From: Euryodendron excelsum
Taxonomy: Eukaryota; Streptophyta; Magnoliopsida; Ericales; Pentaphylacaceae
DNA length: 64,000 bases
Direction: 5' to 3'
Assembly: GCA_033060915.1 (NCBI GenBank)
Contig: CM065381.1
Location: 49,779,836-49,843,835, forward strand
The notes below the pieces were generated by a model, which made no database searches, was not told where the DNA came from, and saw nothing but the letters and a program-made list of their open reading frames with translations. Positions 22,529-35,000 of the stretch are shown here, in pieces (positions within the stretch are counted from its first letter, which is position 1; every line of letters starts with the position of its first letter). The translations under genes were made by a program, and so were the position numbers.

Positions 22529-22533
22529 ATGGT
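22529..22533. other. Target-site duplication, right copy (ATGGT)
   Basis: Identical to 7325-7329. Removing 7330-22533 joins the forward element's two halves (...gtgaatggt to gaatgcttcc). Confidence 0.85.
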
Positions 22534-24106
22534 GAATGCTTCCCACACAAAGGAAGTTCTATCTAATGGAAGAACTAACTTAAAGGGTGTGATAGCATTA
22601 GCTAACCATTCGCTGAATGATCAACTTTCTAAAAAGAGAGAGGATAAGGATAAGTGAGAAAACCACCCAAAAGCAGCACTTACAAGACACTAAAGCTAAG
22701 CGATGGGTAGCCAGATTATCAAAAAGAAGAGGAGCTATCTTTCATTTTTCCACAAAAAAAAAAGTGTTTATAATCCCTTTGCTTAACCCACTAGTGCCTT
22801 GCAAAAAGAAGAAAATTCATTGTCAACCCCGATCCAAAACCATCCCCCAACACTAGGGCAGATAGATAGTTGAGGACTCAGCAAAGAATGTTACTTGTCT
22901 TCCATCAAGCTAAATCAACGTGAAGGCTCTATGGATCAATCAATATGGTTTAAAATGAAAAGGGGCCCTCATTTCATTCCCCATATAGTCAAACGCAACC
23001 ATTGTCAAACCCCTTAAGCCGGTTATGTTTTTTTCCAAAAGAAAAAACCTCAACTTAAGGATCACCGCTCTTGATGGGTTAGAATGAAATACCAAGGGAA
23101 AAATATGAAAGAAAGGAAGGGTAGAAGTATTTACCTCACAAAAAAGAAAGAAAAAAGAGTTATCAAGGAGCAAGCTGCCCTACAAACAAAAATTTGAGAC
23201 TCATTTCATGCTATCTTGAAGAGGCATATAGCAAAGGCAAGAAGAAAAATCTAAAGGTGATCCTAGGTGATAAAGAAGCCCAGTATAAGTAATAGGTTCG
23301 AGCCTTTACCCTTTCGTACAAAAACCTGAAACCATGGCCTACATTACAACCCTATTAAAGTCCACTTGATTGAAAACAAATTGCTTGTTCTAAATGCGCT
23401 AGATGTGTTGTTGAGGCTAAAGAAGGATGCTACGGGACCAAACCCTGCCAAAAGAGCACTCGAGAATGGTATAGATCTAAACCTTACTGAAAGCAACATC
23501 AAATTTGAGCCTATATATTCCGTTGATTCAAAACCCCATAACTTAGCCTACATTACGGTCCTAAAACAAAGCCTCCTCAAATTAAAAGACTGGCTGCTCA
23601 TCGCTCTACCAAAGGATAGGTAAGTCGTTGCCAAAGCCCCAAGGGTTAAGAGTTCAAACTAAATGATTCGAGACACTAACCCAAAATAGAACGTCGGAGT
23701 TGATCAAAAAGATGAGCAAGGTACAAAATGCTATAATTCGATTCAGGTAGGTTGAGCCAAAAGAGAGGCCAAACCCTTGAAAAGGAAGGAGTTGTCATTT
23801 TAAGGATGCAAAGCTTGACAACACCCCCTACATTTTATTAATTGTTGTATTCCTCAAATGTGCATGCATTTTTTAAAAAAATTTCAGCACGAGCTTCGCA
23901 TACATAAGACATAGTTCCCTATAGAAATAGAAATCACCAATGCAGTTCAATATTATATCTAAAATAAACATACATTAATAGCACTTTCCCAAATTATATA
24001 CATCTTGTTTAAAGATTACAAATAAAATGAACTAACAAAAGAATAAAAAATGAATGTCCAAGACATAGTACAGGAGAAAAGCCGAGCCTGCGATAAGGGA
24101 CACCCA
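22534..24106 (+). mobile_element. 3' non-coding region of the forward family A element, proximal part
   Basis: No coding frame I can support. Two copies of a gcctacattac..cctattaaag-like motif (about 23330 and 23545), with preceding gagcct..a..cc blocks, match the minus-strand family B sequence at 50600-50950. This fixes the orientation as forward and identifies it as the region that follows the missing pol. Short open frames here (for example 23366-23623) are not recognised as proteins. Confidence 0.6.
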
Positions 24107-25961
24107 TCAAAGGTCAAAATCAATGTCTGGGTCAAAATCTCTGAAACCTGGCTGAGTAGGAGACATCCGACTGCTAGAAGCACCAGCATTCTATAAAGAA
24201 GGAAGAGTCTGAATCAGTAAAGCACATGAATAGCTAAACAACACCAGAACAAAAAGAGAGAAAAAGAACAACATACCCCGCTACCTCCCATCTGAGCCAA
24301 CAATGTGGTCAAAATAGCTACCTCGTCTTGGAACTGATCTCTCTCCATCTAATACTGGTCCCTTTCAATATGGTACTGGTCTCTCTGATCCCTCACGGCA
24401 ACAAACTTAGCCTGAGGCACATATTCTCCAACTTGACACCACAAGTCAACCACCTCCTGGCCAACAACATAACTTCCAACCACCACCTCAAACTGAGTGA
24501 AGGTGCCTACAGAGTGAGCCCAAAATATGTGGCGTAGTTAGTCTCTAGAGGAAGCAGAAAATCAGCACCTGGCCGACGCTCCGGATACCGAATAGGAACC
24601 CCTTCGACCAAAGCTCCGAATATATATTCAAGTAGATCCCCAGCCGATCGGAACTCATCATAGAACCAATGCCGGTCACCCAGATAAGACTCCCTAGACT
24701 CATCACTCCAAAAGGAAATCCTCGACAAAGGCATTGTGACCAAATATCTAACCGCCTCATAATGAACTAATCCAATAAAGGGCCATTAGGTCACATCTTT
24801 TGCCATTATCAGCTCCAGGTTTCCCAGTAACATCACGAAGTCAGTAATCTCTGATCGATGGGCCACCTGATCTCGAGCCCATCTCAAGGCCTGGGGATAA
24901 AGATTAGCCTTTACTACCTATGGATGGCAGACTGACAAGTACTCATAGCTCCACCAGACTAAAAAGGGCCAAAATCCAGTCACACTACCCCAGCGGGAGG
25001 AAGTCCGGACTCGTATGGATCTAAGGAAGCAACCGAAGGAGAAAGACCCCCACTCCAGCTTTGATAAGGCTCCCAAGTCCATTACCATGCTCACCAATCA
25101 AAAAGGGACGATTGACTTGTTGTTATTGCAGAAGTAGTTAAAAATAATGTACAAAAACAGTCGTCGCCTCATAATATCTCGTCACTCAAGTTGTGGCTCA
25201 ACAAAAGAAGTACTCTCATTCCGATTGAGTCAAGAAATCAAAAAAGCTGACGGTCAGGAGGAGACAAGTCCAGCAAAGCACAAGCATCAGCTCTGCTAAT
25301 TGGCTGCAAGGTGATCTGACAGGCAACAAAAGAAAGTCCCGTAATGATGGCCCAGTCCAATAGAGTAGGACTCCAACTCAAAACCCATAAAATGAAAGGT
25401 ACCCATCTCGCCAAACCACCTCTCAATCAACGCCAGTACCAAATGTCAATTCAGGCAGTTAGCCTATAATCCCATGAATGCCTTAAAACCGATCTCTGCC
25501 AAGAAGGCACGGTAAGAGTGAGTGACCGACTGCATGGTGTTGAAAGCCTGATGGACGGCCCCTCTAAAAGATGTATGTACTCAGAGAGGAGGCAAGTGCT
25601 GTCGAGAGTATACACTAGGGTGGTAGGCAAGATCCCCCAACGGAGGAATGTCCGATATCTCCAGATCCCGTAAATTAGCGTCAGTCTACCTGCGCCTAGA
25701 AGAGGCCCTCCCATAACCGGTCACACGATCTCTCAGGCCTGGTACCTCCTCCTCAGCATCCATGTCTCTCATGAAAACTGGCTTGATTGGAGGGAAAGGA
25801 TCAACTTGAGGCATACTCTCTCTCCCGCTCTAACTAGAAAATGTCTGACTAGCTAACCTACGACTGCCTCTAGAATGGCTAGAATTGCCAACTGAATTCG
25901 TACGAGCCCCCTTTCCGGACCGACGCCTCCTTTCAGAACCATCGTCACCCACATCAGCCAT
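24107..25961 (-). pseudogene. Antisense extra ORF, plant-mobile-domain-like, degenerate
   Basis: The start is the ATG at 25961 (MADVGDDGSERRRRSGKG), with a basic Ser/Arg-rich N-terminus. Around 25425-25340 it encodes LIERWFGEMGTFHF and, after a frameshift, LLDWAIITGLSF. Further on come LGALSKLEWGSFSFGCFLRS and GFWPFLVWWSYEYLSV, which resemble the plant mobile domain pattern (ALxERW..THTFH, ..D.a.LTGL.., ..WG.aaLa.Ly.., ..LQ.WawE..). A C-terminal coiled coil (RDQRDQYHIERDQY) precedes a possible 86-bp GT-AG intron (24191-24276). The tail would be NAGASSSRMSPTQP..., ending at TGA 24107-24109. In-frame stops include 25830-25832, 25686-25688 and 25581-25583, plus several frameshifts. It lies antisense in the 3' region of a Tat element, where extra ORFs of this class are known (from memory). 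Not functional as it stands. Confidence 0.65.
24191..24276 (-). other. Possible 86-bp intron in the antisense ORF
   Basis: On the minus strand the donor is GTATGT directly after the codon series for QMGGSG, followed by a T-rich stretch (ttgttctttttctctc). The acceptor is ttctttatag, directly before codons for NAGASSSRM. The join is phase 0 and connects two open stretches; read through, the frame stops exactly at the acceptor (TAG 24191-24193). Confidence 0.5.
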
Positions 25962-26060
25962 CCTAAAATTCAAATCAAGGTAAGGACATTAGTATATGGT
26001 AAGTACAGTTCAAAAAAAAAAAGAAAAGGAAAAAAAAGGACAAAAAAGATGAAAAAAATT

Positions 26061-26515
26061 CAAGTTTCGAGTCAAAATAAATTTTTTACACATTTTGTCT
26101 TCAAAATTCAAGTTTCAAGTCAAAATGAATTTTCTACACATTTTGTTTTCAAACAATCTCAGTTTTCGAGTCAAAATGAATTTTCTACACATTTTATATT
26201 CAAAAGATTTTAAATTTCGAGTCAAAATGAATCTTCTACACATTTTGTCTTCAAAAATTTTAGTTTTAAGTCAAAACAAATTTTCTACACTTTTTGTCTT
26301 CAATAGATTTCAAATTTCGAATCAAAATGAATTTGCTACACATTTTGTCTTCAAAAATTCAAATTTCAAGTCAAAATGAATTTCCTACGCCTTTTGTCTT
26401 CAAGAATTCAAGGGTCGAGTCAAAATAAATTTTCTAAACATTTTGCCTTCAAGTATTCACAGTTTCAAGTCAAAACGAATTTTCTACACATTTTATTCAA
26501 ATTTCAAATCAAAAT
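26061..26515 (+). repeat. 3'-region satellite array of family A (about 50-bp unit)
   Basis: Nine or so units of the form caagtttcgagtcaaaatga + attttctacacattttgtct + tcaaaa, with point and length variation (48-51 bp). A shorter related array lies at 37880-38235 next to another family A PPT. Open frames across it (26095-26379, 26376-26573) are by-products of the repeat. Confidence 0.85.
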
Positions 26516-27842
26516 AGTGTGTAAACTTTTTCCTTCTAAAAGTTTATCTCTAAATCAATTCCTAGGTTTTTAACCTTCCCTTTCCAAAGTTATTTCAAAA
26601 TCAAATCTCAAAGGTTTCAATCAAAATCCACCTCCAACTTTTCTAAGCTTCTCCTTCGAAAGATTTTTTATTCCAATCAAGTTTCAAGGTTTTCTAAAAC
26701 TTTTTTCTTCAAAAAGTCCTGTTCGAAATCGATTCTCAAAGATTCTCAAGGTTTCAATCCTCAAAAAAAAAAAAAAAACTCTTCCTTCCAAAATTCTTAT
26801 TAGTTTCGAAGTTTTCTAATTCAAAATCCATTGTTGAAGATTCCCTAAGCTTTTCCCCCCAAGGTTCTATTCAAAACTCCATTTTCAAAAATTTTTCAAA
26901 AGTTTTATTCTAGGCCCCCCGAGTTTCTCAGGGCCTTCTCTACCAAAAAGGCCACACATTTAAAGGTTTTACCTCTTTTTCCTTCAAAAATATTTCATTT
27001 CAAAATTTTCAACTTTTTCTTCATTTCAAAAATTTCAAACCGAGTTTCTCGGGACCTTCTCTGTCGAAAAGGCCCTATCCTCAAAGGTTTTATGTCTTTT
27101 CCTTTCAAAAAGATTTCATTTCAAAAATTTTTTTAGCAAAGTCTTATTTGTAAATAGTCCCTACATCACCCAAAGCATTCCAACAACATAAAAGTTGTGC
27201 ACCCCACTACGTCACAATCACATAGCACCATCACACAAAAAGCAATTTGTGCACATTTTTAAGATTTTTAAATTTTCAAACAACTGTTCTGTTATTTAAA
27301 AATTCAAGGTGTTCAAAATTATCGCAAAAATCTTTCAAAGTTACTTCAAATATTTTCTAAAGTAATATCATATTTTTCTAAAAGTCGAATTCAAACATTT
27401 CTATCAATTTCTTAATTTTTCTTATTTTTCAACCATTTTTCTATTTTTAAAAAAATTAAAAATTCAAAACAGTTTTCAAAAAATCGCGAAACGTTATACG
27501 GTTGTTCAACAAATTTTTCTAAGGCACAATGAACAAAAATCTAGCCAGAAAACCTAATACCTAAGGCTATAGGAGCAAATCCCCAAACCTTACGGAAACC
27601 TCTTTTACATAAACATGCAAAACTACCCAAATTCAACCAAATGAGCATCAAAACGTATAAACAACATCACCAGAGGATTCAAAACACATCAAAACATTAA
27701 TTTTGACTATTTTCATGACCCAAACAGAGTTCAACACATCAAAATCAATAAAAACCAAAAAGCTCACCTCTTGGAGTTCTCCGGCAAGATCTTCATTTCT
27801 GGCAACAATTTCGACGACGATGAATATTTTTGGCAACTCTCC
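26516..27842 (+). mobile_element. 3' non-coding region of the forward family A element, distal part
   Basis: AT-rich degenerate sequence made of tttcaaaa-type units (26520-27130), followed by less repetitive sequence to 27842. Two stretches share gagtttctc.ggg.ccttctct..aaaaggcc (26918-26965 and 27040-27080), a short internal duplication. I see no gene. Confidence 0.6.
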
Positions 27843-27984
27843 CGGGTCCCCCAAGCTCACTCTTTCAATGTCCTAGGGTTTTTCCTTGCAAAAACTCGAG
27901 AAAAGCTCTCAACTATATGTTTTTCTTCACAAACTCGTAGGCCTCAAACTAGAAAATGTTCTGGTTTTAACTCTCAAGCACCAC

Positions 27985-28010
27985 TACTAGTGGCGCCACA
28001 GACAAGTTTT
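27985..28010. repeat. GGCGCC repeat outside the LTR
   Basis: accactactagtggcgccac lies in the internal region before the PPT, with a fuller version in the duplicate (29185-29240: cgccactagcagtggcacc and actagtggcgccac). It resembles the LTR promoter-proximal repeats. Confidence 0.6.
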
Positions 28011-28181
28011 GGCCAGTTCAGCCCTTTTTCCCACCAAACTCTGATTTCAAATGCCCCCTTGGGCTGAATTGCCAATTTCAAACTCCAGTCTTCAAAGATT
28101 TTCAAATTGCATCCCTCCGATAGCCTTGCGGTCAGCATGGGACTCTTAATTTATCATTTTCTACATTTAACAAGCAAAGAT

Positions 28182-28198
28182 AGAAAAAGAGGGGCATC
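28182..28198 (+). other. Polypurine tract, family A
   Basis: agaaaaagaggggcatc lies directly before the LTR start (tttaagcacc, a decayed TGTAAGCACC). The duplicate at 29431-29445 is decayed (gaaaagagtggcagc). Confidence 0.75.
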
Positions 28199-29043
28199 TT
28201 TAAGCACCACATTTTTGTCTGCTCTGCAATATCCGGTCTGACCAAACTCATATTCAAACCAACACAGACATATACAAGTCTAAACCAGTTTTTCAAACCC
28301 AATCCAGTTAATCAATAGCTTCGCAAGCTCACCGGGCTCAATAGAGGCAAAATGACCAAAATGCCCTAAGGGCATTGCTTGGTCCAATTCCAGTGGGTAT
28401 GTCTTCCTAAAGACGGTAAGTCCCTATTTCAACCTCAATTCCAGTTTCAATTCTAGTCCAAACCAATCAAATTCAGACTGGCACATCTTTCAAGAAAGCT
28501 GATCCCTTAAATAGTAAGTCCATCTAGTCTGGTGCATTTATCAAGAAAAATCTTTTGAACGATAAGTCCCTTCAAACATATCGACCGGGATGAAACTCAA
28601 GTTCCCGAGATGGTAGAACAGTTCACTTCGAGCACCTGCTAGCTCGCCAATGTAGAATGTCCGTTATTTGGCATGTCTTTTGAAAAAGTTAATCCATCAG
28701 ACGATAAGTCCATCTAACAGCTTCCCCAGATTAGGTAGTCTTCGGAATGAACACATAGTCAGAGTGGCGAAAACACTCACAAACATCGCAATTGTCAGAA
28801 TGGCAAAAACACTGCCAAACAGGTCGACATTGGAAACTGCCAACAAACCCACTATGTCATGGGACCAAACACGCCTCTTGGCTATGACACATTTACCGAA
28901 GGACGAGATAACTTTGGAAACCAACTTGTCACACACCGTCAGAGTGGCGGAAACACCCAAAACCCGGGTCAACACCAGTGCCTGCTAGCCCACTCCAATG
29001 AAAATTGACCAAACTGCCCCTTGGGCCTTTTTCGGCATTCTTC
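28199..29043 (+). mobile_element. First copy of the LTR start in the tandem duplication
   Basis: Matches the first ~845 bp of the LTR at 29446 and breaks at ggcattcttct into pre-PPT sequence. Confidence 0.8.
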
Positions 29044-31014
29044 TCCGGGGTCCCCCCAGCTCACTCCTTCAATGTCCTAGGGTTCTTCCTTGTAAAAACT
29101 CGAGAAAAGCTCTCAACTCTCTATTTTTCTTCACAAACCCGTAGGCCTCGAACTAGAAAATGTTCTGGTTTTAACTCTCATGCCTGGCGCCACTAGCAGT
29201 GGCACCAAGGCATTTTAAAGCCTGGCACCATTACTAGTGGCGCCACAATCAAGTTCTAGCCAGTTCGGCCCTTTTTCCCGCCAAACTCCGATTTTAAATG
29301 CCCTCTTGGGCTGAACTGCCATTTTCAAGCTCCAGTCTTCAAGGATTTTCAAATTACATCCCTCCAATTGCCTTGCAGTCAACATGGGACTCTTAATTTA
29401 TCATTTTCTACATTCGATAAGCAAAGACAAGAAAAGAGTGGCAGCTTTAAGCGCTCCATTTTTATCCGCTTAGTAATCTTTGGTCTGACCGGACTCGCAT
29501 TCAAACTGACACTGACACATACAAGTCTAAACCAGTTTTTCAAACCCAATCCAGTCAATCAATAGCTTTGCAGGCTCACCAGGCCCAATAGAGGCAAAAT
29601 GACCAAAATGCCTTAAGGGCATTGCTAGGTCCAATTTCAGTTGGCTCATCTTCCTAAAAACAGTAAGTCCCTATTTCAACCTCAATTCCAGTTTCAATTG
29701 TAGTCCAGACCAATCAAATTCAAACTAGCCATCTTTCAATAAAGTTGATCCCTTAGATAGTAAGTCCATCTAGTCTGGCACATTTATCAAAAAAACTCTT
29801 CTGAATGGCAAGTCCTTTCAAACTTATCGACCGAGATGAAACTTAAGTCCCCGAGATGGTAGAACGGTTCACTTTGGGCACCTGCTAGCTCGTCAATGTA
29901 TAATGTCCGTTATTTGGCACATCTTTTGAGAAAGTTAATCCCTCAAACGATAAATCCAGCTAGCAGCTTCTCCCGATCAAGCAGTCTTCGGAATGAACAC
30001 ACAGTCAGGGTGGTGAAAACACTGACAAACATCGCAACTATCAAAGTGGCAAAAACACTGGCAAACAAGTCGACATTGGAAATTACTAACGAATCCACTA
30101 TGTCATGGGACCGAACATGCCTCCTGGCTATGACACGTTTACCAAAGGACGAGATACCTTTGGAAATCAACTTGTCACACACCGTCAAAGTGGTGGAACC
30201 ATTCAAAACCTGGGTCAACACCAATGCCTGCTAGCCCACTCTAGTGAAAAATAACCAAATTGCCCTTTAGGCCTTTTTCGGCATTCTTCTGGAGAAAGTA
30301 CACAAGTACTCAGAGCGGTAAGTCAACCTTTCCAAATTTGTCCTAAAGACAGTCCGGTATGCTCAAGTTCCTTCCAATCGGTTTCGGATCAATTCTGATA
30401 CTATCTAGTCGAAATGACCATTTTGCCTCCAAGCATTCGATCACTTCCTGAAACAACACCGGCTTTAGGTATCAAGCCGATAACCTCCTAAAGATGCTTC
30501 TAATAGCATTCTCAACCTTCCAATACATTTTTGGATTATTCTGTGTCTATTTCGACAAACCTGATGCAAAATGACTGTTCTGCCCCTGGTGGGCCGGTCG
30601 CCTTTTCTAACCACACCGACTTTAGGTATCAAACCGGTAACTCTTCAAAACACTCTTAATTTTGCTTCCAATCTTCAAGCCTTCTCACGGGTCACTCCAA
30701 GTCTAGTCCTGTGTTTTTTCGATTTAATTGACCATTTTGCCCCTGGTGGGCCAATCAACCCTTTTAAACATTTCGGCATTGCTTCTTAAGCTAGTTACCT
30801 CCGAAACACTTTCTCGAGGGTTACCATCCATTCCTAGCCAAATTTGGTCACTCGGAACCTTTTGGATCATTCCTGGACTTTCCAGAGTCACTCCTAATGG
30901 AGCCAAGCCAAAAATTGCACGGTAGTCACTAGTACAAGCGCTTAAATCTTTTGTCTTGCATTCCAAGGCTCAAAGATACGTTTCTTACCGCCCTAAAAAC
31001 TTTCCTAAGTGGCT

Positions 31015-31035
31015 GGCGCCACTAGGAGTGGCGCC
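31015..31035 (+). repeat. Perfect GGCGCCACT / AGTGGCGCC inverted repeat
   Basis: Nine-bp arms (31015-31023 and 31027-31035) around the spacer agg, about 55 bp before the TATA box. Confidence 0.85.
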
Positions 31036-31091
31036 AATGGATTTTTTGCCTTGGCACCACTACAACAAGTGCCAAGGCTATTTCATTTGTC

Positions 31092-31099
31092 TATAAATA
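31092..31099 (+). promoter_or_regulatory. LTR TATA box (forward)
   Basis: tataaata in the same context as 3082. Confidence 0.7.
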
Positions 31100-32097
31100 T
31101 AGACCTTCCTACTGTGTGAAAAGGATCTGCAAACTCAATCCAGAAACGCTATCTCTCTAAAAATAGAGCTTGAAGCCTCTCCAAACCCTAATTCTCTCAA
31201 GCTTCTTTGAGCTTCTTTGAGCTCTAGCCTCCATTCACTCAAGCCCTAGCCTCTATACATCTCATATACTCAAACACAAGCCTCCAAGCATCCATTGAAG
31301 ACTCAAGTGCTGTAATTTCCAGACTCTCAATGTTCAAGAAAAAGCAAAGCAAACCATGCAATCAAAGCAAGAAGAATACGAGGTTAGTTTTCTATTTACT
31401 TTTACGCAATTCTCCCTCTCTCTTCTTCTTCCTAACCCACTTGGGTTTTCTTCTATTTTAATTCCCATCTTCTACCTCCCCTTCTTGCATGCTTGAAACA
31501 AGAGACTCCCCTGTTCATGCCTAGGAAGAATTGTTGAAGGTCACTGTACTGGGGGCTTTCTTCAAATTTAACCCTTGATGGTGTGGGTTTAGCCCCCTTG
31601 ATTATGTTGTGAAACCTAACCTTGTATATTTACGACCCTATTGCAATGTACATATCATATTCATACATCCATTCAAAATTACATTTAAAGTTGCTTTCAA
31701 ACTTGCATTAAAGTTGTTTTTTTTAAATCTGGCATCAAAACTCTCTTTCAAAAACTTGCATTCAAAATCTCTTTCTTTTAAACTTGTTTTCAAAATCACA
31801 CTCCTAAGATGATTTTAGTCATTTCATGATTAGGGTTGTTTTAGGAAAGTGTAACATTTAATGAGACAATCAAGGTCCAAATTTTTTGGTATAAACCTTA
31901 AATTTTTTTATCAAAACCATAATCTTAAGGTGATTATAGCCATTCTATGGTTAGGGTTGTTTTAGGAAGATGTGATCATTGTGGTGCATATTTCAAATCT
32001 ATGTTGTTTTCAAAATCATAACTCCAAAATGGTTCTAATCTTTCCATGGTTAGAATCGAATTAGGAAAGTGAGAGATTCAAAAGATTTTCAAAAATC

Positions 32098-35000
32098 TAT
32101 AACGACCCGCTTACCCAGTCCGCTAATAAATAAAATTAACAACCTCAAATCCCATCTTGAACTCTCAAAATAGCAGGTAAAACATAACCGCGTCTCCAAA
32201 AGAATTATTTTCTCTTCATGACTAGGAATCTCGATATAACAATTACATATCCAAAAAATTCAAATACAGAGTTCCCTCAACTACAAGTATCTCATTACAG
32301 TAATTTTTGCTAGGCTCCAAGATATTTAACACTCAAAATAATGTCTCCAAAGTAAAGCCTTAAAGTGATACTCAACCAGCACCTTATATGCTTCCACCTA
32401 AAAAATAAAATTTAACCGAGAAGTATACAATAGATAGGAGTACAACGCGAAGTTCAGGATAACCAAAACAAAGCTCAATGAATCAATCTGTTTGACAGAG
32501 TAATAAAATAAGAATCATTTGTCAATCAAAATTATAAACAAAACATGGTGGCAACAAGTATTTCAATATTTTCATGAGCCCCGTACTCGGCCCTTCTCAG
32601 TACCATGCCACACGCCACCTACGCCACATAACCATTGCCACACAAGGGCATCTAGTAACCAAAATTTGCCACACAAGGGCATCCAAGAACCAATACTGGC
32701 CAACAGATGCATTTGGATATGTACTAATTAGTTCCATGGCACATCAACCAAAACAAATTTCAGACATGTTCAAAACTATAATTTTATAGTTGAGGCAACG
32801 AGCATGATAAGCAAAGATGTGCCAGAGAATACCATAAAGCCAACAATCAAATAATCAGGAATTTAAGATATTGAGTAAGAATGCTCAAAAGGAAGTAAAT
32901 TATATACAACCCGGTTACCTCAACCGCGTTCCACTTATCTCGTAAAGATCACCTCACAACCCAAAGCATCTCTGTGAAATTCCACAATCTAGGAGTTAAT
33001 ACAATCTAATCAAATCATTTAAAACGACTCCTAGTGTAGCCCGAGTCTACTAATACTGCTAACCATGACTAAAATTCATAAAACTCTCCATAAAAGAATG
33101 CCTATGAGGGTGAAAACATAGACCTAAAAACAACTCTCTTCCAACTCTATATTTTCTAAGCTTTAAACACTAACATTCTATAAGTCGGTTAAGCCGCCCA
33201 ATCTAACACAGGCTTACTAAAAGGGACATAACTAAATATTCTCTCGTCAATCGAGTCCCAAATTTTTAGAAATACAAATATACATCCCAAGGAACATACA
33301 TAGAAAATTTCACAATTAAAGATAGGCCTAGGTATTTATTTTACATTTTAGAAAATAAAACAGTGCTGCCGAAAGGAAGATCCTACAGCAGTTGGTCCGA
33401 ATTTCATAGGTTCTAAACATAAGAAGATGATACTAAATTGACCCGAATTTTGGTAAAAAGTCTCATCCTTATATCCAGTAGATACAATAAAAATTTCATG
33501 ATCTTTTGAAGAATTTAACTTGGTCAAAACTGTTGTCAAAGGGAGGGGTCTCAGGACAGAGCTTCAGAATTCTGCAGTGGCAGCTCAACTTGAAAAATCA
33601 CCATAATTCGAATATTAAACATTTTTGGCTGAAACCAAGGTCCAAATTTCTCTAAGATGTCAGAGTTCAAGTGTACAAAATTCAGCTCGGAATAAGATTT
33701 TTGGATAAGCCACACAGCCTCCGAAAATGACTATTTCTGTAGATTTTCGCAGCAGAAAATCTCTTTAAGTTTGAACATGGTTTTCTCTGTCAATTTTTAA
33801 TGTTCTTGTGTGAATGTTATGTTTAAATTGAAGGCTTTTAAAAGATCTATCTATCGGTGATTTCAGAATTAAACTCAGATGTCATTTGGCCATAGAAATT
33901 GAGCTCTGAAAATCACTACACATGATAGAATTTCACATAGTACACTAGAAGTTTCTCCATCTCTTATGAGTACCCATTACATGCAAGACCTTTAAAACTT
34001 AAAATCAACCGATGAACTACTAATACAAAATCCAATTAGAATTTAATGCATGCAAAGCCTTTTGGTAGCAGGGGAAGAATTCTTATACCTCAATTAGATT
34101 TCCTTTATTTGCTCTTGCTTTCCAAAAACCCCTATTCTCCAATTCCTTTGCTCGGCCTGCAAGCTCTCTCTCTTTCTCTCTCTCAATTTTTGATCTCTTG
34201 CATTCTCTATAATTCTCTCCAAGTCTAATGGTCAACACTTGGGGAAAGGGCAGCTAGGGTATATACATATAGAGGGAGCATAGGGGTGGTGTCGGTTCAT
34301 GGGGCAGCTCCCACGCCTGCCTTGTCTCTCCAATTTTCTATCTTCTATGGCTGTTTTCTCTCTATATATCTCTATAGTTCTCACTCTATGCCTCTCTACA
34401 ACAGCCCACATTTGGCTTGGAATGGACACCTTATTGCTGGCAAATGGAGAAGCAAGGTGGGGGTGTGTGTGATAGATTAATCCCATGTATTATGCTATAG
34501 TTTGTGTGTGCTAATATTATACCAAAGCACTAACTTTATAATATATAAATTTGACCAAGAATGGTCCAAGTGTGCCTTGTGTTCAACATAAGGGCTACAA
34601 ATGCATGGGTTCAATGTTTTGCGCGTGCAACCTCCCCCACCTCTCTCTCAGTTTCTCTTTCTATCCATGTATGGCATGCATGACACTCAACCCCCCTTCC
34701 AAATGCAGCTAACTTTGACTAACCAATGGGGGTTCATGCTTGTCGGAAAATAAATGGGACAAGGTGTCAAACTATACCTATAGATTTGTGTATTACATTG
34801 TAACATGTGATGTATATATATAGATGTATACACCATGCACTAACAACATGAAATTAATATGGCTAAATGTGCAGCCAAGAGTTGTACATTATATGTGCTA
34901 GGAGGCTGGCCATGCAAAGTTGATGGGTGCAACACAAATTCAATGTAAATGGAAGAGGGCCCTAGTTCGAGCCTGCTGAGTTTGGGGCGTTAAATCTCAA

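Larger units (their letters stand above)
27847..30290 (+). repeat. 1.2-kb tandem duplication spanning the internal end, PPT and LTR start
   Basis: 27847-29050 and 29051-30290 repeat the same sequence in the same order: tcctaggg..aaactcgagaaaagctctcaac, ctagtggcgccac, the PPT, the LTR start, and the agagtggcgaaaacactca blocks. The second copy carries an extra ~40 bp with a GGCGCC inverted repeat (near 29185-29230). The first LTR start is at 28199, the second at 29446. Confidence 0.85.

Noticed and set aside
22451..23623. Plus-strand small frames (68, 79 and 85 codons) as genes
   Set aside because: They lie in the non-coding 3' region shared with family B, where the frames are not preserved.
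26095..26573. Repeat peptides of the NFLHIL type as a candidate protein
   Set aside because: Produced by the 50-bp satellite unit, with changing frames and no start context.
34046..34486. Possible host gene start with a CT-rich 5' leader
   Set aside because: Only short frames, inside the 3.39-kb insertion; CT-rich tracts are common in long plant LTRs.
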